In this document: piece after piece, positions 44,206 through 55,079 of the stretch
How positions within the stretch are numbered: the stretch's first letter is position 1
How the letters are laid out: each line of letters starts with the position of its first letter
Source of the DNA: Buddleja alternifolia
Lineage: Eukaryota; Streptophyta; Magnoliopsida; Lamiales; Scrophulariaceae
Assembly (NCBI GenBank): GCA_019426215.1
Contig: CM033391.1
Span: forward strand, 13,132,708 to 13,196,707
Length of the DNA: 64,000 bases
Direction: 5' to 3'
The notes under the pieces: generated by a model
Seen by the model: the letters and a program-made list of their open reading frames with translations, nothing else
The model's database searches: none
Told to the model about the DNA's origin: nothing
Made by a program: the position numbers and the translations under genes

Positions 44206-46331
44206 TCTGGACGCTTGACTTCTTGACGCTTAGAACTTGATTGAGCTCTTGAACTTGCATGAGCTTTCCTCTTTTCCCCTTTATTGCCATCATCAGCCTT
44301 TACTGTAGCTTCAGTAAGAATAGCAATTTGAGCAGCCATTTGGACCATGGATGCAACCAACGCATCAAATTTTGCTTCAAGAGATTCTTTCATAGCAATT
44401 TGATTAGGTGCAAGTCCATCGATCATCGTCTGCATACGAGAGAGAGCAGTGTCTACGGCAGCATCAGTAGCTCCGCGCATATGAGCAACTTGAGCGCTCA
44501 TATTCTCCTTCTCGATCTTAGCTAAGTCTTCCTTGATCCAGTGGAGAGATTCTGCATGATTGGACGCTTGATCGTTCATCTCTTCCAACGCTTCAGTGAG
44601 GACAGGCACAAATGTTTGAAGCACATTCGTGGTAGCTGGTTGTTTAAATTTTGAGGTGTGCTTTAGTGACTCGATAGATGGTTGTTGAAAATCTGGATTG
44701 AAGACAGACGAATGGATTGCTATCTCAGCAACCGTTGGAACAGGTGAAGTTGAAGCGTCAGGCACAGCCTCTGGTTGAGACACTTGAACTGGTTCCACTA
44801 TGGGCGCTAAGGTAACTTTTGTATCAGATGTGGAAGGTAAATAAGAGACAGTAGTTAGATGACTAAAGTCACAGAATCTGAAGTTGACCCTTCCAAAATT
44901 TGAATCAGCAAACTCCGTTGATGAACTGTTGATTAACTCATTTACTCGAGAAATAGGAATGGTCGAGAAATCACTTAGAGTGTGGATTGGAGTGTCCATT
45001 GCTATGACCCAACTTGGTCCTAAGATCTGGAGCATGTGGTTAACAAAGATCCTGCAACGAGGAGCCTTAATAAAGAATAGAGCATCATCACGTGGAGTGA
45101 AGGAGAAGCGTAGCACTCTATCTTTTGGAATCTCCAATGCACGCTCAGACTCTGATACGTACATTGCCATGTATTCTTCAACGTAAGGCAAGGCTGCACG
45201 CGAGATGTCCGGATTTCTTTCGAGTAAAGAGAGAACATAGACATAGTGTTTTATCAGTTCCTTTCGGAAAGAGAAGAGCAATGGATACCCAAAAAGAGGT
45301 CTTATAATGGATCTATTTGGCTTTCTCAGGTTTGCAGTGAAGACGTTGTCGAAATCCCGTAACGGAGAGAACATCTTCAACATACGTCTGATGTTGTCTT
45401 CCTGCTAGCCAGGTGTAAGCGTTAAATCTGAAGTAGGCTTTGTTCCGCTTGTTGATGCTTGGCCACAGTAATTGATTGGCAAATTTGCAATCCTAGCCAA
45501 CGCTTCACGCAGAAAGCGTTCAATTGGTTGACGAAAAGATGGTAAGAGAGCAAGTGGCCCAACTCTTGCTTCTCGGCACTGTAAGCAATTTCAAGCAAAC
45601 TGTCTTCCTTTACCTAGCATGCCGATTGTGAACAAGTGAGGTTCCTTGACCAGGTCTTCAAACTTGTAACGCTGGCCAATGTAGGTTTCACGCCAGGTAA
45701 CCTCATTCATGCACAAGGTTGTGCCTGCATTCAGAATGGCACGAAAGCCTTCATGATGAATATCTCGGATGGCTTCAAAGCCATGCTTATCAGGTTGATA
45801 GTTTGCATTCAGGACGCTTTGTAAGAAGTAATCAGCCTCTTCTTGAATGAGACCGTTTAGAGAGGCAGGACGCTCACCGATATAGGGACTTTTATTTGTC
45901 CACAATCTTAGTGGGTTGGGAAGACTCTGATTAGCAGCACTGTGCACAGCTGAACGAAAGTGGGAATAACCCTCTTTGTTTAAGATTTCCTCTTCAGGAT
46001 TTAAAAGCTCCACAAGTAGACACTCATAGGCTCTAATCTTGTAGTTTCTTGGAGCAAAACCTGAAGGCTTGCTGCGTCCCATATCCAGAAAGTAAGCTAA
46101 GTCCACATCCCCTTGTGGAATTCTATCAGTACCCCGTTTTTCGAAAATCTGTATGGACGCTGGGGTAGGTGGTAGAGGATCTCCATTGGCTAGTTCCAAG
46201 TAGTATGCAAATTCAACGCTTGAGACTGCATTGTTGAACAACATTTCCACAAGAGCTCGATCTCTATCAATTATCTTGGCTAAATCATTTTCAGCGACGA
46301 TGTAACATTCTTCATTATAGCCAGCTGGAAT
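44206..46331 (-). pseudogene. C-terminal part of the third ORF of SIRE-like element H
   Basis: Homologous to residues about 529-1210 of the intact ORF at 48121-52251: FIPAGYNEECYIVAE, ANYQPDKHGFEAIRDIHHEG, VFTANLRKPNRSII, YVLSLLERNPD and the coiled-coil start LHWIKEDLAKIE. Broken by TGA at 45591-45593 and TAG at 45405-45407. It is cut at about 44205 by a junction to G1 and at 46331 by insertion of E. Protein similarity to the intact copy is only moderate, so H and E belong to different subfamilies. Confidence 0.88.
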
Positions 46332-46336
46332 GAATT

Positions 46337-47884
46337 TGTTGGTCCCAAGTGGCATACGAAAGGGTCTAGAAGGGGGGGGGGGGTTGAATAGACCCTTAAG
46401 TCTTTTTCGACTTCAAAAAGACTTCGTATTAAACGTATTTGGACGCTTGAAATGATAGGCGCTTGAAGTGTCTAACGCTTCACTTTAGCGTTCACATAAG
46501 ATATTTGAGACTTTGTGAAGCGTCTAATGAAGACTGTTTTATAAAGTTAACTTAGACTTCAGGAATTGAATACTTTGACCTTGTAGGTTAAGCGTTCAGT
46601 TCTTTTAATCAGGGTTAGCACAGCGGAATGATTTTGGAGTCTTCTCTTTGAAAGTTTTAGCGTCACAAGATGTTTCTTAGTTGCTTAGCTTTTGATTGTG
46701 TTTTACTTATGCAATGATATGATAGATGAATGAAATGACTGAAAAGTAAATAACACAATATTTGTAAGGTTCGTTGGGTGGTGTAATCCCAACTACGTCC
46801 TTCTTCTCCTTTGCACTTGGAGGCAATCCACTAAAATTATTCTCAAAGAATCACACAGAATCTTCTACAAATTAGGGAGAGATGAATGTCGATGACTTGA
46901 GCTCCTTGATCACACAGATTTCTGCTTCAAATCACTTCAACCCTCTTGCTTCTTTCACCCAGAAATGATGCAAGTATCCAACTTCGACTTCACACAGATC
47001 GCGAGGCTTGGATGGGATTTTCTAAAAGGTTTGTTTGATTTTGATGAAGTTCAAACAACTTGGTAATATCTCAGTAGGAATCTGGTTTCTTCAAAAAGAA
47101 TGTTTGAGATATTTGTTGACTGTCTCAGGAATATAAGAAAAGCAAGTAGGATGTTCCTTGAATTTTCTGGCTTTTCTGAGAGTTTAAGGAATGAGATTTT
47201 AGTGCAACAGCAATTTGGCTTGATAAAATTGTTCTCACACATATTTTGTTTGTTGTTGAAGTCCTATTTATAGGTATTCTTGGAGAAAGTGTCCGTTTGA
47301 CACATGCACTGGCGCGTGTCTTTCACTTTCGCGAGTGAACAGCTTTTGTCCTTTTTCCTGAAAATCTGATGCACGAAAGTTGGTGCTGCAGTCTGAGATA
47401 GTTGACAGTCCAATAGGGTGGCTTCTCCGTACGTCTGACATTACTTATCATATTAAATGCTCTTATCAACATTTAATGCATTTGAAATTAATACCCGTTG
47501 GTATTTAATGCTTTGAGAATATTTGCATTAAACTCCTTCTGGACTTAGAAGTAAATTCAGGTGAAATCACTTCTGTCCCATAAGGTAACGCTTGATATAG
47601 CTGGCCAAAGTGGACGCTTGGAGACTGTATCTATCTTCTGAGATCAGGCGCTTGAGTCTTCGAACTTTACCACTGATAAACTCACTCAGAAATCATCAGA
47701 CGCTCAGCCTAAGACTATTTTGCCTAACACTCTAAAGTAAGATAACAAAGCCTAATAAATCTATTACAAGTCTAACGCTTCAAAGCCTATACAAGTTTTC
47801 TACGAAAATAAACTTACAACTTTTTTGGGGTCTAACAAAAACTTAATTGTCATCATCAAAACTTCTAACATGAAATTCCTAACA
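46337..47884 (-). repeat. 3' LTR of E
   Basis: 1548 bp. Differences from the 5' LTR include a longer G-run near 46370 and about nine substitutions. The open frame at 47051-47242 (repeated at 58077-58268) is LTR sequence and not a gene. Confidence 0.94.
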
Positions 47885-47885
47885 A

Positions 47886-47899
47886 TTTCCCCCTTTTTG
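47886..47899 (-). other. Polypurine tract of E
   Basis: The minus strand reads CAAAAAGGGGGAAA directly before the 3' LTR (one to two bases away), the expected plus-strand primer. Confidence 0.88.
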
Positions 47900-48120
47900 A
47901 TGATGGCAATACTTACTCTTTTATAGTTCAAGAGTTAGACAGCCAAAAGTAAAAGTTAGCTTTGATCAGTAGACGTTAGTTAAAGTTAGTTACGCTTCAA
48001 CGAGATGTTTCAGCAAGAGAAAAATGCATTTCATATTTATCGAGAATTACAAGCATTTTTACAGCTGAATATTTAAAGATATAAGAGACAAGAATATAGA
48101 TAATGTAAAATCAGAAAGCT

Positions 48121-51100
48121 TTAATGACTTGGTCTAACTCTGTATCGCTTGGGCATTTCAGCTCGGATAGCTTCAGTCAGATTGTCTTCCAAGATCATCA
48201 TTGCTTCATGATCTTTGTTGATGATAAGCTTGTTTTCTTCTTGTTGTCTCTTCTTGAATATTGTAAAATGATTATCCCAGTCAGTTGGGTCGATACCAAT
48301 GTACCTTAGGCAGATTCGAAAAGCTTGGCTAAAATCAGTCATCTTCCTTTCTTCAGCTAAGATCTGTGGATCTGTAGGTTCTGAAATGGATGTTCTCTGA
48401 AGAGGAATGTCAAACTGTTCAAGCAGTGCTCTTGTAGGAATTGGTAGGTTTGGATATAACGCTCTAGGAGGTTCCCTTAGCGTACTACTGGGCGCTCCGG
48501 ATGAACTTTGTTTCAGAGCAGTTATCCAAGACGGGAGATTAAGCGCAGACTGAGAAGGAGGCACGTGACGCTTAGGAGACGGAGGATCTTCAACTTTTGA
48601 ACTGGACACTTTCCGCTTTTCTCCTTTCTTCTTCTCTTCCCCCTTATTGCCATCATCAGATTTTAAGAAGTGGTTTGTGAGTACACTTACCTGATGAGCA
48701 ATCTGAGATAAGGAATCTGTGATGTCATCCAGACGCTTGTCGAAGCGTTCCTGCATAACAAGAAGCTTAGCGCTGGTGGCGTCATTCACAGAGATCTCAA
48801 GGGTTGCAAGGCGCTTTTCAAGTTCTTCTTTCATGGCAAGTTGGGTTGCGTGGGCAGCATCCTGCATTTCTTGAAAGTCTCGTTTGCACTCACCAACTGC
48901 CGCTTGAGCTGAACTACGCATATGAGCAATCTGAGCGCTCATTACGTGAGTTTCAATCTTTGCCAGGTCTTCCTTAATCCAATGGAGAGATTCTTCACTC
49001 TGAGTAGCTTGAGCGCTAATTGTCTCCAAAACAGATTTAAGCAGGGGACCGAAGGCTTGACTCTCATCTGATTGAACCGCTTGAGGAGCTGGTCGCTTGA
49101 ACCGTGATGAGTGTTTGAGAGAGTCAAAAGGAACTTGATAGGCTGGATCAAAAACAGTACCTCGAATATCCAGGGAAGGATCTTCAGCACTATCAATGGT
49201 AGCATGTTCAGGAGCGTCAGGAATACTGGTATCTGCAGATTTGGACGCTTCAGATGTCTCAGCAGGCGCTTCCTCAAGCGTTGACTCAGGTTGGCGAAAG
49301 TCAGTGAATTGGAAGTTCCAGCTTGCTGAGTCGGCATAAGAGGTGGATGTAGAATCCAAGAGTTCAATGAGTCTGGTCCTGGACATACAAGTACCGGAGA
49401 TAAATGTGCGAAGAGGACTATCAATGGCCCTGATGTACATTGGACCAATGATATCCAGCACATGATCTGGGAAAACTTTGGACGGCGCTTGAGCGATGGA
49501 GAATAGTGAATCTGTGCAGTGAGTTCTGGAAAATCCAATCAAGCAATCTGAGGGAAGAGATGCAGGACGTCGATGTGTAGGCACACAGTCCGCATAGTAC
49601 TCTTCAAGATACGGATAAATGGCTTGAGCGAGCTCTTGATTCCTTTCAAGCAGAGAGAGAACATACTCATAGTGATTGAGTACCTCACTGCGAATGGAAG
49701 GGAGCAGTGGATATCCTTTGAATGAATTGATCACTGAGCCGTTCCAAGATCTGAGATTGGCAGTGAAGATTTTATCAAAGAGAGATACTGGAGATAGAAT
49801 CTTCACCATCAGATTGAAGTTTTCTTCACAGTAGCTTGGAGCAAGATTTAAGCACCGTTCACCAACTGTACCACTGGAAGACGCTTGAGCATTAAACCGA
49901 AGAGGGGTGAGGGATAATCTCTGAAGTTCTTGACGTAGACATTGTTCTATTTGATGTCTAATAATTGGGAGCTTGAGAACAGGTCCGAGTCTTTGTTGAC
50001 GCTTCAGGAGGCAATACTTGGCGAATTGACGCTTCTTGTCATGCATGCCTATGCCGAAAAGATGGGGAGCTTGGACTAACTCTGGGAAGGTGTATTTATG
50101 TCCCATGTACGCTTCAACCCAATTTACTTCATTTATACAGAAGTCTGTGCCAGCAGTCACCATAGCACGAATGCCTTCAAGATGAATATCTCTTATGGCT
50201 TCAAAGCGGTGCTTATCAGGCTGATAGTTGGCATTCCAGACGCTGTCAAAGTAAGCATCAGCTTCAGTCTGGAGCAGATCGGTCAACGATTCAAGGCGCT
50301 CACCAGCATGAATCTCTTTATTTTTCCATAGACTAAGAGGACGGACCGATGCAAGATTTTCAGCGCTGTGAGCCGTCTGTGGGAAATGTGTGTAACCTTC
50401 TCTGTTCAAGACTGACTCTGAGGGATTGAGAAAGCTAGGACGGAGAGGATCATACACACGAACAGTGTAATCCCTTAGCGCGAATCCAGTTGGTCTGCTG
50501 TGGCCATTATCAAGATAGTAAGCCACATCCACGGCACATCTAGGAGGTCTGTCTCCTGGTCTGTCTAGAACGGTTGCTTTGATTTCGCTGTCAAAGTCAA
50601 TCAGTCTTGCAGCGTCAGCTTCTGCAGCAATATATCTTTCTTTATTATATCCTGCAGGAATGAAATCTTCGTCGAGCGCTGGGGGCATATAGTTAATTGA
50701 ATGATCAATTGTCTTCAGCGGATCGAGTTGAAAGAAGTGACGAGGAGCTGTAACGTCTTCAGCAGCGCTCTGACCTTCTGAACGTGCCTCTGTTAAAGTA
50801 GCAGGTTCCTCAGGTTCAATTGCAGCTACTTCAGCGGCAACATCTTGAGCGATAGCTACGACTCCAGTCAGGTCAACATCCAACAGAACATCTGTGGACA
50901 CTTCAGCAGCAGCTGGAACTATAGCTGAAAAACAAGAGCCATCCTCTATAAGAGCAGGATCTTCTACAGATGTAGGAATAGAAATGCTGTGGGAAGAAAT
51001 AAACTTACCCTGAGAACTAAGCTCAACAGCAGTTTCTGGAGCGCTTGGCTCAACAACAACATCTGGAGCGCTTGGCTCAACGACAACTTGAGCGCTTGGC

Positions 51101-52251
51101 TCAACGGCAACTTGAGCGCTTGGCTCAACTGTCTCAGGCTCTTCAGGAGTAGCTTGACGCTTGCTAGTCCTGGAACGCTTAAAGATTTTCTTAATGTTGA
51201 CTCCTTCAACTAGTTTAGCCGGAGGAGCGGGAGGATCAGCAGCTGGTTCTTCAAAGTATATTTGCTTAATGATCCCTTCCAGCTTTCGTCTTTTGAGAGG
51301 CAACTTGTCCTCGGCATCCTCATCAGTTTCCTCATCAATCTTTTGAGAGGGGACGGCAATTTTAACTTTTGGTTTTCTGGGGGCTCTCTTCTTCGTTGCT
51401 GCTGGACGCTTCACAGCTTCCTCTGGCACTGGTCTCTCCGCCTTTTGAGCAAGCAGTTGGCGTTCTTCCAGCCGCTCAGATAGGGGTCTAGCCGCACCAC
51501 TAACTTTTGGAGGATTGAACAGATTGTTCAGAATCCTTTTTCCCAACAACTTGGACTTATTCAACGGAAGTCCAGACGAGTACACACAATTCGATTTAAA
51601 CAAGATGTCGCTCAGGATGAGTCCATAAGGCTTATTTGAAGCGCTTAGACTGTCCCGAAACCGTCCAAAGATGTACTCACTCCAGTTGATTTTGATGTTG
51701 AAGAGTATAGCAACCATCATCTGAAATTGAACAGGATTTACCTTATCAAAGGTTCCCACGCGGCATTCTATGATCTTGCTGCAGAAATCAGCCAATAACC
51801 GGTATTTGGACACCAGGTCTTTCTTCTCGAAGTACTGAGTGTAAGGAACGTCGTCGTACGCACTCATGATTGCCCATGCTTCCTTAATTTGTTTCAACGT
51901 AACAGAATCCAATGCCTCACCCTCATTAGGCAAATTGAAGTTCTTGGCAATGGTGGAAGCAGATAGGATGAATTCCTTTGGAGACTCCTTCTTGGAGAAG
52001 GGAATTTGACAAGAGATGGACTTCTTGTCCTCTGAAAGTGTAGCAGTCTTCCAGAAAGTTTCAACTTCAGTGGGAAACATATAAGAGTATTGGGTTAAGA
52101 AGGGTTTGAGCCCAGCTTTGACGACCATGTCCATTATGTCCGTCAGGTTGATCTGAGTTTGTTCATATAGAAATTTCCAGTCGACAACAAGACCTTCAGT
52201 TACCTTGATGGTAATTTCAGCAGAAGTAGATGATGATTTCTTTGGTGCCAT
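48121..52251 (-). CDS. Third ORF of SIRE-like element E (1376 aa), env-position protein
   Basis: Open throughout; start MAPKKSSSTSAEITIKVTEG at an ATG preceded by an A-rich stretch. Residues about 20-250 fit the putative plant transposon protein pattern (VETFWKTATLS, EFILSASTIAKNFNLPNEGE, QFQMMVAILFNIKINWSEYI, KPYGLILSDILF). Then a Lys-rich part with basic clusters, an acidic repeat VEPSAQVAVEPSAQ at about 365-415, a conserved central region 525-1010 (FIPAGYNKERYIAAEAD, ANYQPDKHRFEAIRDIHLEG, IFTANLRSWNGSV, YVLSLLERNQ), a long coiled coil 1085-1195, a Lys-rich segment GEEKKKGEKRK (nuclear-signal-like), and a conserved end with FRICLRYIGIDPTDWDNHF. No signal peptide or membrane helix is seen. 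The same protein occurs in H, so selection has kept it in the family. Function unknown; coiled coil and basic patches suggest oligomerisation and nucleic-acid or nuclear-import roles. Confidence 0.85.
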   Translation of the reverse strand: MAPKKSSSTSAEITIKVTEGLVVDWKFLYEQTQINLTDIMDMVVKAGLKPFLTQYSYMFPTEVETFWKTATLSEDKKSISCQIPFSKKESPKEFILSASTIAKNFNLPNEGEALDSVTLKQIKEAWAIMSAYDDVPYTQYFEKKDLVSKYRLLADFCSKIIECRVGTFDKVNPVQFQMMVAILFNIKINWSEYIFGRFRDSLSASNKPYGLILSDILFKSNCVYSSGLPLNKSKLLGKRILNNLFNPPKVSGAARPLSERLEERQLLAQKAERPVPEEAVKRPAATKKRAPRKPKVKIAVPSQKIDEETDEDAEDKLPLKRRKLEGIIKQIYFEEPAADPPAPPAKLVEGVNIKKIFKRSRTSKRQATPEEPETVEPSAQVAVEPSAQVVVEPSAPDVVVEPSAPETAVELSSQGKFISSHSISIPTSVEDPALIEDGSCFSAIVPAAAEVSTDVLLDVDLTGVVAIAQDVAAEVAAIEPEEPATLTEARSEGQSAAEDVTAPRHFFQLDPLKTIDHSINYMPPALDEDFIPAGYNKERYIAAEADAARLIDFDSEIKATVLDRPGDRPPRCAVDVAYYLDNGHSRPTGFALRDYTVRVYDPLRPSFLNPSESVLNREGYTHFPQTAHSAENLASVRPLSLWKNKEIHAGERLESLTDLLQTEADAYFDSVWNANYQPDKHRFEAIRDIHLEGIRAMVTAGTDFCINEVNWVEAYMGHKYTFPELVQAPHLFGIGMHDKKRQFAKYCLLKRQQRLGPVLKLPIIRHQIEQCLRQELQRLSLTPLRFNAQASSSGTVGERCLNLAPSYCEENFNLMVKILSPVSLFDKIFTANLRSWNGSVINSFKGYPLLPSIRSEVLNHYEYVLSLLERNQELAQAIYPYLEEYYADCVPTHRRPASLPSDCLIGFSRTHCTDSLFSIAQAPSKVFPDHVLDIIGPMYIRAIDSPLRTFISGTCMSRTRLIELLDSTSTSYADSASWNFQFTDFRQPESTLEEAPAETSEASKSADTSIPDAPEHATIDSAEDPSLDIRGTVFDPAYQVPFDSLKHSSRFKRPAPQAVQSDESQAFGPLLKSVLETISAQATQSEESLHWIKEDLAKIETHVMSAQIAHMRSSAQAAVGECKRDFQEMQDAAHATQLAMKEELEKRLATLEISVNDATSAKLLVMQERFDKRLDDITDSLSQIAHQVSVLTNHFLKSDDGNKGEEKKKGEKRKVSSSKVEDPPSPKRHVPPSQSALNLPSWITALKQSSSGAPSSTLREPPRALYPNLPIPTRALLEQFDIPLQRTSISEPTDPQILAEERKMTDFSQAFRICLRYIGIDPTDWDNHFTIFKKRQQEENKLIINKDHEAMMILEDNLTEAIRAEMPKRYRVRPSH
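51020..51135 (-). repeat. Minisatellite within the third ORF of E
   Basis: About four to five copies of a 24-33 bp unit containing GAGCGCTTGGCTCAAC on the plus strand, encoding VEPSAQV or VEPSAPD on the minus. Element H has fewer and more diverged units (59220-59300). Confidence 0.88.
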
Positions 52252-53039
52252 TTTTTTTTTTTTAAACGAAGAAGATGGACTGAGATTTTTCTGTTGTTTT
52301 GAGAGAGAGATAAAGAGAGATTTGCAGATATGCTTGAGTAGAAAGTAAGTTACTTTTTCTGCAGAGTTTGTGTTTTAAATGACACAGTAAAGAGTTTTGA
52401 AACTTGTGTTATGTAGTCTTAGTAGGATTTAAACACGTGTAATAACTGTTGAATCTTAGCCATAAATTTATTAACTGCGGACGCGAGTTTTGTGTAAAAG
52501 AGAGAAGTTACATTTGGTAATTCTCACATATAAAGATTTGACATCCGAGTTAAAAAAAATTAACGTTTGGTATTTTCAGAGTGTAACACACGCGCATGTT
52601 GTACACTGACACGTACACAAATACAGGCTATCTCTGAACCGTCATTTTTAAAAAATTTGAGTACCCGCCAGTTTGATGTGATAGAGGCGTGTGAGTAGAG
52701 TACAAAATAGACCTTTGAGTCTACCCACGACCTTGAAAGAAGTTTGAAAATTTTATGCATGGCTTGTAACGAAAATATTTTATAAATTTTTGATAAACTA
52801 TTCAGCGCTTAGCTGATATAATGGACGCTTGAAGTCAAAAGTCTTTTCAATATTTTGAGCATTCAATATTTTATGCAAACATAGAACTGAGCGTTGATGA
52901 TTATGCATCTGAAAATTTTTTTTATCATTGACGCTTACAGTTATGATCAAGTATAAATTTTTTTTAAAGAATATTGTGAGATATAACTTAAGTGGATTCC
53001 CCCTAAATTATATGCCTAATAAAATATGATGCTTCATGA
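52252..53039 (-). promoter_or_regulatory. Leader between pol and third ORF of E, promoter-like
   Basis: 788 bp without a gene, between the pol stop and the ATG at 52251. Read on the minus strand it ends in a pyrimidine-rich leader (TCTCTCTTTATCTCTCTCTC), like plant 5' UTRs, and contains CACGTG near 52434. It is well conserved with the equivalent stretch of H (63104-63956), including CCCGCCAGTTTGATGTGATAG near 52663. Conservation of untranslated DNA here suggests a promoter or splice signals for the third ORF. Confidence 0.5.
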
Positions 53040-55046
53040 TCAAGCGTTTAAATCAATCATACCTAGTTCACTTCTCAAAGTGAGAAAACGTTGTTCATTG
53101 AGTGCTTTGGTGAAGATATCTGCCAGTTGTTTGTCAGTTCCAATGAAGTGCATGGAGATATCTTTCTTTTGAACGTGGTCACGAAGGAAATGGTATCTAA
53201 TGTCAATGTGTTTGGTTCTTGAATGAAGAACAGGGTTTTGAGTCATGGCTAAAGCGCTTTGGTTATCACAATGAATGGGAGTTGGTCCTAAGATTGTTCC
53301 GTAATCTCTAAGTTGTTGCCTCATCCATAGAACTTGTGCACAACAACTTCCTGCAGCTACATACTCAGCTTCGGCTGTGGAGGTAGCTATGGATTGTTGT
53401 TTCTTGCTATGCCATGAAACTAACCTATCACCTAAGAATTGACAAGTACCACTAGTGCTTTTACGATCTATTTTGCAACCTGCAAAATCTGCATCTGAGT
53501 AACCGATTAGTTCAAAAGGAGAATCCCTGGGATACCATAAGCCCACATGTTGTGTGCCTTTTACGTATTTAAGGATTTTCTTGGCAGCAGTCAAGTGTGA
53601 CTCTTTAGGATCAGCTTGGAATCGTGCACACATACATACCGAAAACATAATATCAGGTCTACTGGCAGTGAGATAAAGAAGTGATCCTATGATACCTCTA
53701 TAATTAGTGATATCAACTTTCTTTCCACTTTCATCTTTATCTAACTTAAGCGTTTGGCTCATTGGAATTTTTGAATATGATGCATTCTCCATACCAAATT
53801 TCTTAATCATATCTCGTGTATATTTAGCTTGGTTGATAAATATGCCATTAGGGAGTTGTTTAATTTGTAGTCCTAAGAAGAAAGTTAATTCACCCATCAT
53901 GCTCATTTCAAATTGTTCTTGCATCATTTTCGAAAATTTCTCACACAGACGCTTATTAGTAGAACCAAATATAATGTCATCAACGTAAATTTGAACTAAG
54001 AGAATATCTTCATCATTGGTAATTTTAAATAACGTTGTGTCAACGCTGCCTTTTGAAAAACCTTTACCAATAAGAAAGATAGAGAGAGTGTCATACCATG
54101 CTCGGGGTGCTTGCTTAAGCCCATAAAGTGCTTTTTCTAGCTTGTAAACCATACCCTTACCATGATTGTTGATGAATCCTGGTGGTTGCTCCACATACAC
54201 TTCTTCTTGGAGTTTACCATTCAGGAAGGCACTCTTTACGTCCATTTGAAATACTGTAAACTTGTTAAACGCTGCGTACGCTAGAAACATGCGGATTGCT
54301 TCAAGACGAGCAACAGGAGCGTAAGTCTCATCAAAGTCAATGCCCTCCTCTTGGCAGTATCCTTGAGCTACGAGTCTGGCCTTGTTTCTTACAACAATGC
54401 CGTCCTCATCCATCTTGTTTCTATATACCCATCTAGTTCTAGAGGTAGATAGATGAGGTTTTCTCTTGAAAGATGATTTAACTTGTTTACCCATTTGACA
54501 AGCGTCACAGAGGCGATCCTTATGAAGTGGTCCATTTGGCAATCCCTCTACAAGATTTTAACTTATAAGCTGAGAGATTGTCTTAAAGTTGAGGTGATTC
54601 ATTTTTCTATGCCATAACCAACCCATTTTAGATTCATTTTTAGCAACAAAGCATGTTGGGTTGTTATCAAGTGTTGAACCCCAATCTACCAAATATACGT
54701 TGTTATTCCTTTTTCCTTTTAGTTTAGTAGATTTAGTCTTAGCGTCGTTTATATAGCAATAGTCACTTGAGAATATGACTTCAAAGCCTTTATCGCAGAA
54801 TTGACTTATGCTTAATAAATTGTGCTTTAGACCCTCAACAAAATAAACATCACTTATCATGATGTTCCCCCTATGCACAGTACCTATACCTTTGGTTTTA
54901 CCTTGGGAGTTATCACCAAATACAACCTGAGGACCATTGGCAGCTTGATAGTTGATCAGAAGATCTTTGGAACCTGTCATGTGCCTTGACGATCCACTAT
55001 CAAAATACCAAACAGATGTATTGACTTTAGCTCTAGGTACCTGCAA
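53040..55046 (-). pseudogene. Defective pol of E: protease, no integrase core, RT and RNase H
   Basis: Order on the minus strand: protease (FDSGSSRHMTG, about 55000), GAG-pre-integrase zinc domain (WLWHRKMNHLN and [10 protein letters not shown]), then directly RT ([39 protein letters not shown]) and RNase H ([29 protein letters not shown]). An in-frame TAA at 54558-54560 stops translation within the zinc domain. At about 54440 the sequence jumps from KPHLSTSR, the end of the zinc domain, to the start of RT; the DDE integrase core of several hundred residues is gone, and the frame is kept. RT and RNase H motifs look intact, and the stretch 53040-54542 is open. E cannot supply its own integrase. 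Confidence 0.92.
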
Positions 55047-55079
55047 TCAAAAGGGAAGTTCTATTTCTGTTTAGGTACC
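55034..55079 (-). other. gag/pol boundary with 8 bp direct repeats and splice-like signals
   Basis: GGTACCTA on the minus strand occurs twice, 38 bases apart, in the same codon phase (Val-Pro). The first is in the last codons of gag (WVPKQK, then stop), the second at the start of pol (VPRAKVN). The 38 bases between the equivalent points run GT...AG, with a pyrimidine-rich CTTCCCTTTTGATTGCAG end. Without them gag and pol would be one frame. Confidence 0.6.

Noticed and set aside
47051..47242. Conserved 63-residue frame present in both LTRs of E
   Set aside because: The pair is the same LTR sequence; in the LTRs of C1 and the solo copy the frame is altered, with no sign of protein selection.
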